51,661 nucleotides of DNA from an uncultured Nitrospirota bacterium (GCA_947259355.1 CAMYMF010000043.1:1-51661); one strand, 5' to 3'; counted from the first letter of the stretch, positions 32,086-41,063 are shown. The notes: generated from the sequence alone by a model not told the origin. Made by a program: numbers and translations.

Positions 32086-32116
32086 TCGCAGGTTCGAGTG
32101 CTGCCGGGCGGTGCCA
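32086..32116 (+). pseudogene. 3' fragment of a tRNA-Arg gene
   Basis: Near-copy of the T-arm and acceptor 3' end of the tRNA-Arg(TCG) gene (compare 31929-31960), with one substitution (CGAGTG for CGAGTC) and one inserted base before CCA. No 5' half is present. It may be left by recombination between spacers or by an element that used the tRNA 3' end. Confidence 0.75.
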
Positions 32117-32162
32117 GTTAATTGGGGGATTGATACCCCATTTGAAGGTCGAAACAGAAGAA

Positions 32163-32290
32163 TTGATTCCGTCGCAAACAGTTTAGACGCAAGGCGCGAG
32201 ATTCTCGAGGAATGAGGCGTACTCACTGTACGCCGCAGTGACGAGAGGATCGATAAAACGCAGCAGATGGGCTGTTTGCGGCGGAATCAA
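32163..32290. repeat. 128-bp palindromic element next to tRNA-Lys
   Basis: Arms of 19 bp (32163-32181 and 32272-32290) pair with one mismatch. Inner palindromes include GGCGTAC/GTACGCC at about 32216-32234. The right arm ends 2 bp before tRNA-Lys. The layout resembles REP-like palindromes common in deltaproteobacterial genomes. Confidence 0.7.
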
Positions 32291-32292
32291 GT

Positions 32293-32368
<76 letters not shown>

Positions 32369-32377
32369 TGGAAGAGC

Positions 32378-32417
32378 AAGGGTCTTCAGGCACTCTTTAG
32401 CCTGAAGACCCTTTTTT
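32378..32417 (+). terminator. Intrinsic terminator after tRNA-Lys
   Basis: GGGTCTTCAGG pairs perfectly with CCTGAAGACCC around a 10-nt loop, followed by TTTTTT. It ends the tRNA cluster. Confidence 0.92.
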
Positions 32418-32927
32418 CTTTTCCGAGCACCCCGGCTCGGTTACGTATCTGGCACCGAAAGACCTATGTTTCGAATCAAGACTCGGTCGGGAGGGGGCTT
32501 GAACGAGAATTAATAAATGATAATTTCTTAGATGTGGTTTTCATAGGTGAAAAGGGTTGTTTAGGCTCAGATTGGCAAGGTTTTGTGGAAAAATAAGCCC
32601 TACATACAACAAGTTGCCTTGCTCCCGCCCGCCGAACCACCACCTCCAGAAATGACGGTAGGGCGACGCTTAGACATCTTGTTTCTTGACAACCATCGAA
32701 TTCTGCGTTATTTTCTTGAGTGCTATCGTACAGACAATCCCCATCAGTTTTTCGCGTGAAAAGCAATTTCCGGCCAGTGGGAGGCGATTCATCAGTCGTG
32801 AATTATCTCATTGAGCCAGGTATCAGTCCGTTGTGGCCCATGCTGCAAAATCCTGCCTGGGACATGACCGCCGGCTCAGACGATGTCCTCCAACGAACAG
32901 GCCATCTAAGGACGGTGCGAAACGCCC
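32418..32927 (+). promoter_or_regulatory. Gap before sulP with sigma70-type promoter candidate
   Basis: About 510 bases without a supportable gene; a 96-codon minus-strand frame at 32476-32766 has no family resemblance. TTGACA at 32686-32691, 17 nt, TATTTT at 32709-32714 is a candidate promoter, leaving a leader of about 205 nt before sulP. No known leader RNA was recognised. Confidence 0.45.
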
Positions 32928-35057
32928 ATGGAAATAACCCGTTTCTTACCACTGCTGGGGTGGTTCAAAGGGTATTCAAAAGCCAAGTTTCGAGCCGACG
33001 CTGTCGGCGGCCTGACCGTTGCCATGGTGCTGATTCCGCAGTCCATGGCGTATGCGCAGCTGGCGGGACTGCCCCCGTATTACGGGCTATACGCCGCATT
33101 TATTCCCCCCATGATCGCCTCCATCTTTGGATCCAGTTATCAGCTTGCCACCGGTCCCGTCGCCATTGTCTCTTTGATGACGAACACCGCCCTGGAGCCG
33201 CTGGCCACGGCCGGCAGCGACATGTTCATCGCGTATGCAATTCTGCTGGCCCTGACCGTGGGCACCTTCCAGTTTCTACTGGGTCTGTTTCGCCTGGGAG
33301 TCGTCGTAAACTTCCTGTCTCATCCAGTCATTCACGGCTTTACCAATGCCGCGGCCATCATCATCGCCACGAGCCAGCTTCCCAAGCTTTTCGGAGTTTA
33401 CGTGGACAAGGGAGAACACCACTACGAAACGGTTTACCGAGTGATCCTGGCCGCGCTAGATTACACGCACCTTCCCACTCTCGGGATGGGCGTGCTTGCC
33501 TTCGCGCTGATGCTGGGTCTGCATCGCTTCAAGCCCAAGCTGCCCTATGTTCTCATCGCGGTGGTGGTTTGCACGCTCCTTTCTTTTTTCACGGGGTTCA
33601 ACAACGACCATGCCGTCGATATTCAAAAGATAGAGTCCGAAGCAATCAGAAACATGATACAGGAATTCAACTACGACCATGCAAGAGAGAGCAACATGAG
33701 CAAAAGGCGGGTGTTGCTCGGCAAGGAACTCGATGACGTCGCAAGAAAGGAAGGAGCCCACGCCGCCAGCGCTCTCCAAGTCAAGCACAAGATCGCCTTA
33801 CAGAACGTGGAGATTGCGTTCATGAAGGAGAATCAGAAGCAGCTGAGAGAGGAACTCCGAGTGATTAGATTTCACGCTGTAGAAGGCTCGGAGGGCGACA
33901 TGAAATTCTATCCAGTGGACCAGGTGCCGCCGGGCGCGAAGATCCGAGGCGGACCGTGGCGGATGAACGTGGGCTACAAACCGATTGTGAAGAACCACAT
34001 TGTGATGATGGGCGGAGGCGCCATTGTGGGAAGAATACCGGCGGAACTGCCGGGCTTCAAAACCCCCGTTCTCGATATGAGGGTGATTCTCTCCCTGCTC
34101 CCCATGACCGTCATCATATCCATCTTGGGGTTCATGGAAGCCATTTCCATCGCCAAGGCCATGGCTGCCAAGACCCAGCAGCGTCTGGATCCCAACCAGG
34201 AACTGATCGGGCAAGGGCTCTCGAATATTATGGGCTCCTTTTTTAGGAGCTACACCGTCTCCGGCTCGTTTTCCCGTTCCGCGGTGAACCTTCAGGCCGG
34301 GGCCGAAACGGGACTGTCCAACGTGATCAGCAGCTTCGTGGTCGGCATCACCATTCTCTTTTTTACCCCTCTTCTGTACCACCTTCCGCAGGCGGTTCTC
34401 GCGGCCATCATCATGGTGGCGGTTATCGGTCTGCTTAATTTCAGCGGTTTTCAGCATGCCTGGCAGGTACAGAAATACGACGGCGCGATCAGCATGATCA
34501 CATTTATTGCAACGCTGTACTTTGCACCGCATCTCGACAGGGGCCTCTTTCTCGGGGTGGTGCTGTCGATCGGTTTGTACCTCCAGCGGAACATGAAACC
34601 CGATGTCTATATGCTTGCGAAATATACGGACGGGTCATTTCGGGACGCGAAAACCCATGGACTCGGCCAGTGCCAGCACATTGCGGTGATTCGCTTCAGC
34701 GGCCCTTTGTTCTTTGCCGATGTTTCATATTTCGAGGATATGATTCTGGAGGCCATCTCTTCCATGCGCGATTTGAGGCACGTACTGATCGTCGGGAACG
34801 GGATCAACGAAGTGGACGCATCGGGGGAGGAATTTCTCTACCGTATGATCGAGAATCTGCGCGAGTCAGGCTACGATGTATCGTTCAGCGGGTTGAATGA
34901 GTCGGTACTGGCAACGTTTCGGCGGACCAACCTTTACGAAATGATCGGGGAAGAGCACTTTTTCCGTAGTGTCGCTCAGGCGCTGGAGACCATTCACGAA
35001 CCGGCGCACATCCATTCCATTGAGAAGAATTGTCCGCTGAGAATGTGCCGGGCGTAA
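32928..35057 (+). CDS. SulP-family anion transporter with STAS domain and a large insertion
   Basis: 709 residues against a usual 550-600. The membrane core starts normally: GGLTVAMVLIPQSMAYAQLA, GLPPYYGLYAAFIPP, SSYQLATGPVAIVSLM and HPVIHGFTNAAAIIIA. After about residue 222 comes an unusual charged, helical segment of about 140 residues (to about 365) before the family text VGRIPAELPGF resumes. GSFSRSAVNLQAGAETGLSN is conserved, and a C-terminal STAS domain (from about 570, VIRFSGPLFFADVSYFEDMI) ends the protein. SulP proteins carry sulfate, bicarbonate or dicarboxylates; the substrate here is unknown. The start at 32928 lacks a strong ribosome site, but homology begins at once. Confidence 0.92.
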   Translation: MEITRFLPLLGWFKGYSKAKFRADAVGGLTVAMVLIPQSMAYAQLAGLPPYYGLYAAFIPPMIASIFGSSYQLATGPVAIVSLMTNTALEPLATAGSDMFIAYAILLALTVGTFQFLLGLFRLGVVVNFLSHPVIHGFTNAAAIIIATSQLPKLFGVYVDKGEHHYETVYRVILAALDYTHLPTLGMGVLAFALMLGLHRFKPKLPYVLIAVVVCTLLSFFTGFNNDHAVDIQKIESEAIRNMIQEFNYDHARESNMSKRRVLLGKELDDVARKEGAHAASALQVKHKIALQNVEIAFMKENQKQLREELRVIRFHAVEGSEGDMKFYPVDQVPPGAKIRGGPWRMNVGYKPIVKNHIVMMGGGAIVGRIPAELPGFKTPVLDMRVILSLLPMTVIISILGFMEAISIAKAMAAKTQQRLDPNQELIGQGLSNIMGSFFRSYTVSGSFSRSAVNLQAGAETGLSNVISSFVVGITILFFTPLLYHLPQAVLAAIIMVAVIGLLNFSGFQHAWQVQKYDGAISMITFIATLYFAPHLDRGLFLGVVLSIGLYLQRNMKPDVYMLAKYTDGSFRDAKTHGLGQCQHIAVIRFSGPLFFADVSYFEDMILEAISSMRDLRHVLIVGNGINEVDASGEEFLYRMIENLRESGYDVSFSGLNESVLATFRRTNLYEMIGEEHFFRSVAQALETIHEPAHIHSIEKNCPLRMCRA

Positions 35058-35226
35058 GCTCTTCGCGGAAAAAGGAAGAGTACAGGTTCCCCGGTGGGAG
35101 AACGTTTAAGCGAAAGCCAGCACTGGAAAAGAAGCCCGTCCTTTTTCTTCTTTCAGGAATGAATCAAACACTGGAACAGGGCCAAGGAGATTCTTCAGAA
35201 GACGATCCTTTGCATGGAAACACTGG

Positions 35227-35264
35227 CCCGGATATTGCGTGGGTAACTCTATTACGAGGCCGGA
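35227..35264 (+). repeat. Dispersed 38-bp repeat, second copy
   Basis: Matches 22091-22128 at 33 of 38 positions, including an identical run of 17 bases (TCTATTACGAGGCCGGA). It lies between the convergent sulP and cyclodeaminase genes, a gap of about 260 bases with no gene. Confidence 0.65.
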
Positions 35265-35319
35265 CTCGGGGGAAAGAAATTGAGGTCGTCAGCGAAATAA
35301 AGCGAGACACCTTTATCCC

Positions 35320-36378
35320 TCAGATCCGTATCCAGTTTTTCAGGTCGTCATGTTCGAAAATCGTAGCGTCCTGCAGGGTTAGCTCTTGACCCCGCCCCGC
35401 TTCTATCGCCCTCTTATACATGGCATACGCAATGGACACATCCACATAAGAGAGCCCCACGGCGTTGAAATATGTCCGCTCAGCCTCGGACGATCTCCCG
35501 GGCTTGTCCCCGGCAACCAGATTGTCCAGGTTGGCATAGATATCGCTGTCTTTGAGTTCTCCCGCCTGGTACATCCGGCTCAATGTCTGGGTGCGGTGTT
35601 TGACCGTTTCCCAGTCGTCACACACGATCTTATCAGACTGCTTGGCCACGGCGTATTCGTCTTCCCATCCACCGATGTGGCTATAAAAACTGCCGGGTTT
35701 CATCCAGGCAGCCTTGAGCAAAGGTGCCTGGGCACTTGTGGCGGTCACCACAATGTCGGCCCCCTTCACCGCATCTCTTGGCTCGGTGCCTGCCCTCTCA
35801 AAAACCATATCCGGAAAAAGTGGTTGCATTTCTCGGACGAATTTCACTTCCTCCCGACTGTATTTTGCAGCGACTCGACACTCCCGTAGACCCGGTAGGA
35901 CCGCCTTCATGGCGAAGAGGTGCATTTTGGCCTGCTCTCCGGCACCGATAAACCCGATGGTTTGGGCATCTTTCCGGGCCAGGTGTTTGGCTGCAACACC
36001 ACCCATGGCGCCGACGCGCATGTTGGAGCAGAGGGTGCCGTCCATGACGGCTATGGGAAAGCCCTTGTCGATTTCGGAGAGGACGATCACCGCCGTCAGG
36101 TTTTGCACCCCATACCTCTCCGGATTCAGCGGAAACACCGAGACCCATTTTACGCCGCATATCTTTTCGGAAACGAGCGTGGCCGGTAGGCAGTTGATAC
36201 GCTCCTGCGTCTCTTGATTGAATATCTGAACGGTTTTTTCAGGGAAATCCACCTCTCCCTTTCTAAACTGCAGCATGCTTGTTTCCGCCGCATCCATGGC
36301 CATCTTCATATCGAGGCATCCCGCGCGTAACAATTCTTGCTGCGAAAGGTAGAGAAAGGTGATTCGACTCTCACGCAT
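35320..36378 (-). CDS. Ornithine cyclodeaminase / mu-crystallin family protein
   Basis: 352 residues. NAD(P)-binding fold with TIGFIGAGEQAKMHLFAM at about 145-160 as the dinucleotide loop. The substrate region has the family segments VKWVSVFPLNPERYGV, GFPIAVMDGTLCSNMRVGAM and ADIVVTATSAQAPLL. The N-terminus (RITFLYLSQQELLRAGCLDM) resembles the subgroup often annotated tyramine oxidase subunit B. Possible reactions are ornithine cyclisation or imine reduction; the substrate cannot be told from sequence. ATG with AAGGAGCC about 8 nt upstream. Convergent with sulP; no amino-acid pathway genes nearby. Confidence 0.88.
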   Translation of the reverse strand: MRESRITFLYLSQQELLRAGCLDMKMAMDAAETSMLQFRKGEVDFPEKTVQIFNQETQERINCLPATLVSEKICGVKWVSVFPLNPERYGVQNLTAVIVLSEIDKGFPIAVMDGTLCSNMRVGAMGGVAAKHLARKDAQTIGFIGAGEQAKMHLFAMKAVLPGLRECRVAAKYSREEVKFVREMQPLFPDMVFERAGTEPRDAVKGADIVVTATSAQAPLLKAAWMKPGSFYSHIGGWEDEYAVAKQSDKIVCDDWETVKHRTQTLSRMYQAGELKDSDIYANLDNLVAGDKPGRSSEAERTYFNAVGLSYVDVSIAYAMYKRAIEAGRGQELTLQDATIFEHDDLKNWIRI

Positions 36379-36444
36379 AATCCCGGCTCCTTTTCATGGG
36401 TCCCGATTCGAATATCCGATAACGGTAGTGTAATGTGTTTAAGC

Positions 36445-36465
36445 TTCTACTTTCCCCCAGTAGAA
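36445..36465. promoter_or_regulatory. Inverted repeat upstream of the cyclodeaminase-family gene
   Basis: TTCTACT and AGTAGAA form a perfect 7-bp inverted repeat with a 7-nt pyrimidine centre, 67 nt upstream of the minus-strand start at 36378. Possible operator; no regulator gene is adjacent. Confidence 0.35.
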
Positions 36466-36606
36466 ACTCATCGCTCGTCAACGAAACGATGACGCTCAGA
36501 AGAGTTGGTCTTGTTGCATTGTTGCCTCAAGCAAGAGGGCAAAGGACATGCTAACTGAAAGGATCAATGGCTGCTTTCATCCCGAATCCCTCACGGTGAC
36601 GCCGCC

Positions 36607-36831
36607 TTAAGGACGGGGGCATGTTCTACAGGCAATTTGATGCGCATGGATTCTTTGATTTGGCTCACCAATTGAGCGCGCACAAGATTTAATCAAAAAG
36701 CGCCCGAAAATGCAAGGCTTTCCTCTTCGAGCAATAAACAAAGATTCACCGAGTGTCATTTTGATGGCAGCCAGCACTCCTGGTGTTCGTGTCTTTCGCC
36801 GCGGAATCTGCAAGCAAGTTGTAGCCATCAT
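36607..36831 (-). CDS. Doubtful 74-residue ORF
   Basis: An ATG at 36831 (or 36828) is preceded by AAGGAAG 3-6 nt away and reads to 36607. The product is basic and Cys-containing (CLQIPRRKTRTPGVLAAIKM, then a second half with IFGRFLIKSCARS). I recognise no family and see no signal peptide. It is the only frame in this gap with a good ribosome site. Confidence 0.25.
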   Translation of the reverse strand: MMATTCLQIPRRKTRTPGVLAAIKMTLGESLFIARRGKPCIFGRFLIKSCARSIGEPNQRIHAHQIACRTCPRP

Positions 36832-37341
36832 CGTCTTCCTTGTGCTATCTTCTTCTCTACAGCCCTTGGATCCCCCTTGGCTCGGCGTTTTGCACAGACA
36901 AGACATGCTGACCGACGTGGTGAGGCAGCGCGACACAGTTCGTTGGAGAAACTCTTCAGGATGATCCTAGGTATTGCGTGTATGGTCTGACCCGGGGGGC
37001 CGGTCCGTGCGCTCATTGGAGGGTAGGGCATTGGCAGAGCCGACACATTTCATCCGTTCGGCAACCATCCCAACCCAGGCCTGTTGCCGCTGTAGCCGGT
37101 TGCCTGCGGGACGGTATGGCTACGAGGAGGTTACCCATCTCCCTCGGTATCAAACGGATCTGGACCAGGGTTTCGTTTGCCCCCGTCCGGGTAGGTCTCA
37201 ACCGTCTTCAAACTGGGAAGAAAACCATCGGCGCGACGCTGACAACAAGGAGCCGCAAGCGTTAGAGGTACCTGTCGACAAAGTTTTAAAGAGCGGCACA
37301 GCGCTGTGAAGTTGCAGCCACACCACTTAACGGAGGAACAG

Positions 37342-38991
37342 ATGCCCCATGAGCGGATTTACGTCGTCGGACACCGGAATCCGGATACTGATTCCGTGTG
37401 CAGCGCCATGGCGTATGCTCGACTGCATCAACGTCAGGGCGTAGAGCATATCGAACCGGCCCGTGCCGGCAATATCAATCGGCAAACAGAATTCGTGCTA
37501 AGCGAACTCGGTCTGCCGGCCCCCCGTTTGTTGACCGATGTCTACCCCCGCGTGGGTGACATTGTGCGGTTTGAACCGATCACGATACCGGTCGGAGCGT
37601 CACTGGCAGAAGCGCTCGAGCTGTTTCATCAAAACCGTATCCGCTTGTTGCCGGTGGTTGCATCGGACAGCAGGCCGCTGGGTTTGCTGGTGCTGAAGAA
37701 TGTCACCGAACGTTTTCTGGTGCCCCGTGACGAGGCGGTGTTGCGTCGTCTGACCGCTTCGGTGGCGAGCCTCTGCCGCTGTCTCCGTGCCGAAGCGCTG
37801 ACAGGTTATGAAACGGAGCAGGTCGAGGAGCTCCAACTCTATGTCGGTGCCATGGCGAACACAACCTTTGCGGACATCATGGCTAACGTCGATCCGCGTC
37901 GGGTGGTGCTGATCACCGGCGACCGGGGGAATGTACAGCGCGAGGCGGTGGCGCGCGGCATGCGGGTGCTTATTGTCACCGGAAGCCTGCCGGTGAGCGA
38001 CAAGATTCTGGAATTGGCCCGAAAACACCGGGTCTCTGTTCTGTCGACCCCTTACGATACGGCCAACAGCGCCTGGCTGAGCCGACTCGCCGCGCCCGTG
38101 GAGAAGCTCGCCGCAGAGGATTTCATCACCGTCCAGCTGAGCGACCGGGTCGATGACCTGCGTCTGCAACTCATACACGCCAAGGATCCGGGCGCGTTGG
38201 TGCTGGACTCAGAGGGCTGCCTCGTGGCGGTGGTGACGAAGAGCAATCTGCTGCTGCCGTCACCGGTCAAATTGATTCTGGTGGATCACAATGAGCTCTC
38301 CCAGGCGGTCCCCGGTGCCGACAAGGTGGAAATCTTAGAGGTGGTTGATCACCATCGCCTCGGCAATTTCCACACCGACCGGCCCATACGGTTTGTCAAT
38401 CAGCCGGTCGGTAGCACCTGTAGCGTGGTGGCCACCCTCTATCGTCAGGCGGGACTCGATCCGGAACCGGAATATGCCGGATTGCTGCTGGCCGGTCTGT
38501 TGTCGGACACGGTGATTCTCAAGTCCCCGACGAGCACGGCCATTGACCAGGAGCTGTCGGAGTGGCTGGGGAAGCTGGCGGGACGGGATCCGCAGCAGTT
38601 CGGCAAACAGATTTTTCAGGCGGGATCGTCGCTGGCCGGCTACGCGTCACCGGCCGACCTGATTCAGGCTGATTTTAAGGAATTCAGTGCTGGGGACCAG
38701 CGCTTCGGTATCGGCCAGGTGGAGGTAGTCAGTTTTGCGGAATTTTACGAATTGAAAGCGGATATCGATGCCGAACTGCAGCGACTTCGCCGGGAGAAGG
38801 GGCTGGCGATGATCGGCCTGCTGGTGACGGACATCGTGCAGGGGGGGAGCGTTTTGCTGGCCCATGGCAGCCGTGAGCTCCCTTACGCCATCGGGTATCC
38901 GTCCCTGGAGCGAAACCTTTACGAGCTCAAAGGGGTCCTGTCACGCAAGAAGCAGTTGGTCCCCCACCTGCTGAAGGTACTCGGTGCGTGA
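37342..38991 (+). CDS. Mn-dependent family II inorganic pyrophosphatase with CBS-DRTGG-CBS insert
   Basis: 549 residues from the ATG at 37342 (CGGAGGA ribosome site). The catalytic DHH domain is split. The first part (YVVGHRNPDTDSVCSAMAYA) holds the His/Asp metal ligands. A regulatory insert then contains CBS1 (IRLLPVVASDSRPLGLLV), a DRTGG domain (VVLITGDRGNVQREAVARGM) and CBS2 (GCLVAVVTKSNLLL). The DHH domain resumes with LILVDHNELSQAV and EVVDHHRLGNFHT, and DHHA2 closes the protein with the substrate loop. CBS-PPases hydrolyse pyrophosphate and are controlled by adenine nucleotides; versions with DRTGG also bind diadenosine polyphosphates. All expected metal ligands appear present. Confidence 0.94.
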   Translation: MPHERIYVVGHRNPDTDSVCSAMAYARLHQRQGVEHIEPARAGNINRQTEFVLSELGLPAPRLLTDVYPRVGDIVRFEPITIPVGASLAEALELFHQNRIRLLPVVASDSRPLGLLVLKNVTERFLVPRDEAVLRRLTASVASLCRCLRAEALTGYETEQVEELQLYVGAMANTTFADIMANVDPRRVVLITGDRGNVQREAVARGMRVLIVTGSLPVSDKILELARKHRVSVLSTPYDTANSAWLSRLAAPVEKLAAEDFITVQLSDRVDDLRLQLIHAKDPGALVLDSEGCLVAVVTKSNLLLPSPVKLILVDHNELSQAVPGADKVEILEVVDHHRLGNFHTDRPIRFVNQPVGSTCSVVATLYRQAGLDPEPEYAGLLLAGLLSDTVILKSPTSTAIDQELSEWLGKLAGRDPQQFGKQIFQAGSSLAGYASPADLIQADFKEFSAGDQRFGIGQVEVVSFAEFYELKADIDAELQRLRREKGLAMIGLLVTDIVQGGSVLLAHGSRELPYAIGYPSLERNLYELKGVLSRKKQLVPHLLKVLGA

Positions 38992-39184
38992 GGCAGGTCG
39001 ATAGACATCGTCTCGCTACTGACCGTTAGGGGCAGCGGTGGGGTAGAGCCTGAACGACCCGCGACACGCGAAGGCAGACGGTCCCTGCAATACCCAATGC
39101 TGGACCGGTCAGAGGCTCGCGCAGTTTAGCTGCGTCGGCTCAACAATGCTCGGTCTAGCGTCATACATAGATGCCGGGGATCCC

Positions 39185-39931
39185 TTAGAACATATGCTGT
39201 CCGCCGTTTACTGAGAGGTTGGAGCCAGTGATGTAGCCGGCCGTATCCTCAGCCAGGAAGGTGACTACCCGGGCCACCTCACTCGGTTCCCCCAGTCTCC
39301 CCACCGGAATGTCCGAGACAATGGCCTCCCGGACGTGGTCAGGCACGGCCATGACCATTTTAGTGGCGATGTAGCCCGGCGAAACCGTATTGACGGTAAC
39401 ACCATGGCGGGCGACCTCCTGTGCCAATGCCTTGGTGAAACCGTGCATGCCTGCTTTGGCCGCAGAGTAGTTGGTCTGTCCCAGCTGTCCTTTCTGGGCG
39501 TTGACGGAGCTGATATTGATGATCCGGCCAAAGCCCTTTTCAATCATCGGATTGACGGCCAATCGCGTCATGTTGAAGAGGCTGTTCAGATTCGCGGTGA
39601 TGACGTCGTTCCACTTGTCCAGATCCATCTTCTTGAACATGGAATCTCGCGTGACCCCGGCGTTGTTCACCAGGATGTCAACGGGACCCGCGATCTCCAC
39701 CACTTCCTCGAAGGATTTCTTGCACGACTCGAAGTCCCGCACATTGCCATAGCTGATTCCGATGTCGTAGCCCTCCTCCTTCTGCTTCCGCTGCCACTCT
39801 TGGGCCCTTTCGTGCTTTCCGCCGCTGTAGTAACCGGCCACGACTTTGGCACCCCCTTGATACAGGTGCCTGCAAATCGCCGTGCCGATTCCCCCCGTGC
39901 CGCCGGTAACAAACGCCACCCTTCCTTTCAT
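39185..39931 (-). CDS. phaB: Acetoacetyl-CoA reductase (PhaB-type SDR)
   Basis: 248 residues, classical short-chain dehydrogenase: cofactor loop VTGGTGGIGTAICRHLY, NNAG, the catalytic Ser in IINISSVNAQKGQLGQTNYS and the Tyr/Lys of YSAAKAG. Family-typical PhaB text includes GVTVNTVSPGYIATKMV and the end YITGSNLSVNGGQHMF. It would reduce acetoacetyl-CoA to (R)-3-hydroxybutyryl-CoA with NADPH, for polyhydroxybutyrate or related metabolism. No phaA or phaC lies in the window, so it could also act as a general 3-oxoacyl reductase. It is 139 nt beyond the cytochrome gene, on the same strand. AGGTGCG-like ribosome site. Confidence 0.9.
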   Translation of the reverse strand: MKGRVAFVTGGTGGIGTAICRHLYQGGAKVVAGYYSGGKHERAQEWQRKQKEEGYDIGISYGNVRDFESCKKSFEEVVEIAGPVDILVNNAGVTRDSMFKKMDLDKWNDVITANLNSLFNMTRLAVNPMIEKGFGRIINISSVNAQKGQLGQTNYSAAKAGMHGFTKALAQEVARHGVTVNTVSPGYIATKMVMAVPDHVREAIVSDIPVGRLGEPSEVARVVTFLAEDTAGYITGSNLSVNGGQHMF

Positions 39932-40070
39932 AGCGCACCTCCGTTGAGTTGTAGAATGCTGGATTGATCTCTAAAATACCGCCCCCCTTATATTCTGTCC
40001 ATTGGATTTGCATTTTCCGTCCCGGAATGGAACGCCGGGCCTTGCTAGGGGAGGCTCACTTTCTGCCAAA

Positions 40071-41063
40071 TTACCCCAGAAATCCCCCCGGATCTCGGTA
40101 CTCATGACAGCCGGCGCAGATCTCCTGAGCCTCTTCCTTGCCGACCTTCCACTCATGAGGTGGGTGACAGGTCAGGCATTCCATGCCGACCATGTTGATA
40201 TGGATGTCATGTTTTCCGATCTTCTGGATCTTGCGGTGACAGCTGAAACAGCTAGCCTGGTCGGGGTTGATCTTTATCCCGTGGGGCTGGTGACAGGTGT
40301 GGCATTCGAACTGCATGGGTGCATCCGCAGTGAACTTGATGGTGGAGGACTTCTCCACCGTGTCAGGATCAGGTGTAAACCCTCCGCCATCTCCTCCAGC
40401 GAAGGCCAGCGAGATCTTCACCCGCGTTTTTACGTCCCCGTGACAGATAAGACATTTCTCACGGGTGGGCCTGATATTAGGGGCCTCGTCACTGTGGCAG
40501 GCCAGGCAGGCCAGCCCCTCCATGCCGATGCCGTGAACCTCTTTCGCCGTATGGCAGCGAAGACAGAAGCGCTCGTCCGGTATGAATTCGTGGAGACCTT
40601 CCTTGGACGCTGTCTGTATGTAGGCGTGACATTTGGAACATTCGATCTGCTCAATAAAGACATGTTTGGCATGGGTCGTCGATTTGGCGATGTTCGCGGC
40701 GGTCTGAAAATGCTCGTCCCGTTCCCAATGGCATTTGAAGCACATCTTCCAGGGCACGACAATTTTGCCGTGTCGGGGCTCGACGGCTTCCGGGTTTTGC
40801 AGAATCGTCATGATGAGCATCCGGTTTTGCTCACGGGGCGTCGCGTAATGACATTCGTGGCAGTTGACCGTGTTGTGGACGCTTTGCTCCCAGGTATCGT
40901 AGGCCATCTGCATCAGGTGACAACTCACACAGAACGTCGGATCATTCTCTGTGAAATCATGGATTTGGTAGGCGACGGTGGCACCGCCGACGAGGATCAC
41001 CAAGACAAGCGCCGCAATAATCAGGCGCCCCTTGGCCGAGATTGTTTGTTTAAAAATTTTCAT
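40071..41063 (-). CDS. NapC/NirT-type multiheme cytochrome c (11 CXXCH)
   Basis: 330 residues from the ATG at 41063; an upstream extension to 41255 would overlap the previous gene and lacks a good site. One N-terminal membrane anchor (about 13-33, LIIAALVLVILVGGATVAY) precedes the haem part. I count 11 CXXCH sites: CVSCH, CHECH, CFKCH, CSKCH, CLRCH, CLACH, CLICH, CHTCH, CFSCH, CLTCH and CAGCH. The first four follow the NapC/NirT tetrahaem pattern that takes electrons from menaquinol; the rest form an appended haem chain. It is a periplasm-facing electron carrier, 119 nt after the FAD/4Fe-4S gene on the same strand. The terminal partner is unknown. Confidence 0.92.
   Translation of the reverse strand: MKIFKQTISAKGRLIIAALVLVILVGGATVAYQIHDFTENDPTFCVSCHLMQMAYDTWEQSVHNTVNCHECHYATPREQNRMLIMTILQNPEAVEPRHGKIVVPWKMCFKCHWERDEHFQTAANIAKSTTHAKHVFIEQIECSKCHAYIQTASKEGLHEFIPDERFCLRCHTAKEVHGIGMEGLACLACHSDEAPNIRPTREKCLICHGDVKTRVKISLAFAGGDGGGFTPDPDTVEKSSTIKFTADAPMQFECHTCHQPHGIKINPDQASCFSCHRKIQKIGKHDIHINMVGMECLTCHPPHEWKVGKEEAQEICAGCHEYRDPGGFLG

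Larger units (their letters stand above)
36379..37341. other. 960-base gap without a recognised gene
   Basis: Between divergent cyclodeaminase-family and CBS-PPase genes. Frames of 60-110 codons exist on both strands but lack family resemblance. The part at 37,045-37,130 has an inverted repeat (GGCAACC ... GGTTGCC) that could fold in the leader of the PPase mRNA. I could not match it to a known riboswitch. Confidence 0.4.

Noticed and set aside
32476-32766. 96-codon minus-strand frame after the tRNA cluster
   Set aside because: Biased composition, no ribosome site, no homology; it covers a likely promoter on the other strand.
37045-37130. Riboswitch in the CBS-PPase leader
   Set aside because: An inverted repeat is present, but I could not match fluoride, cobalamin, GEMM or other known consensus features.
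36974-37309. 111-codon plus-strand frame and neighbours before the CBS-PPase
   Set aside because: No recognisable domain or ribosome site; better explained as leader or filler DNA.
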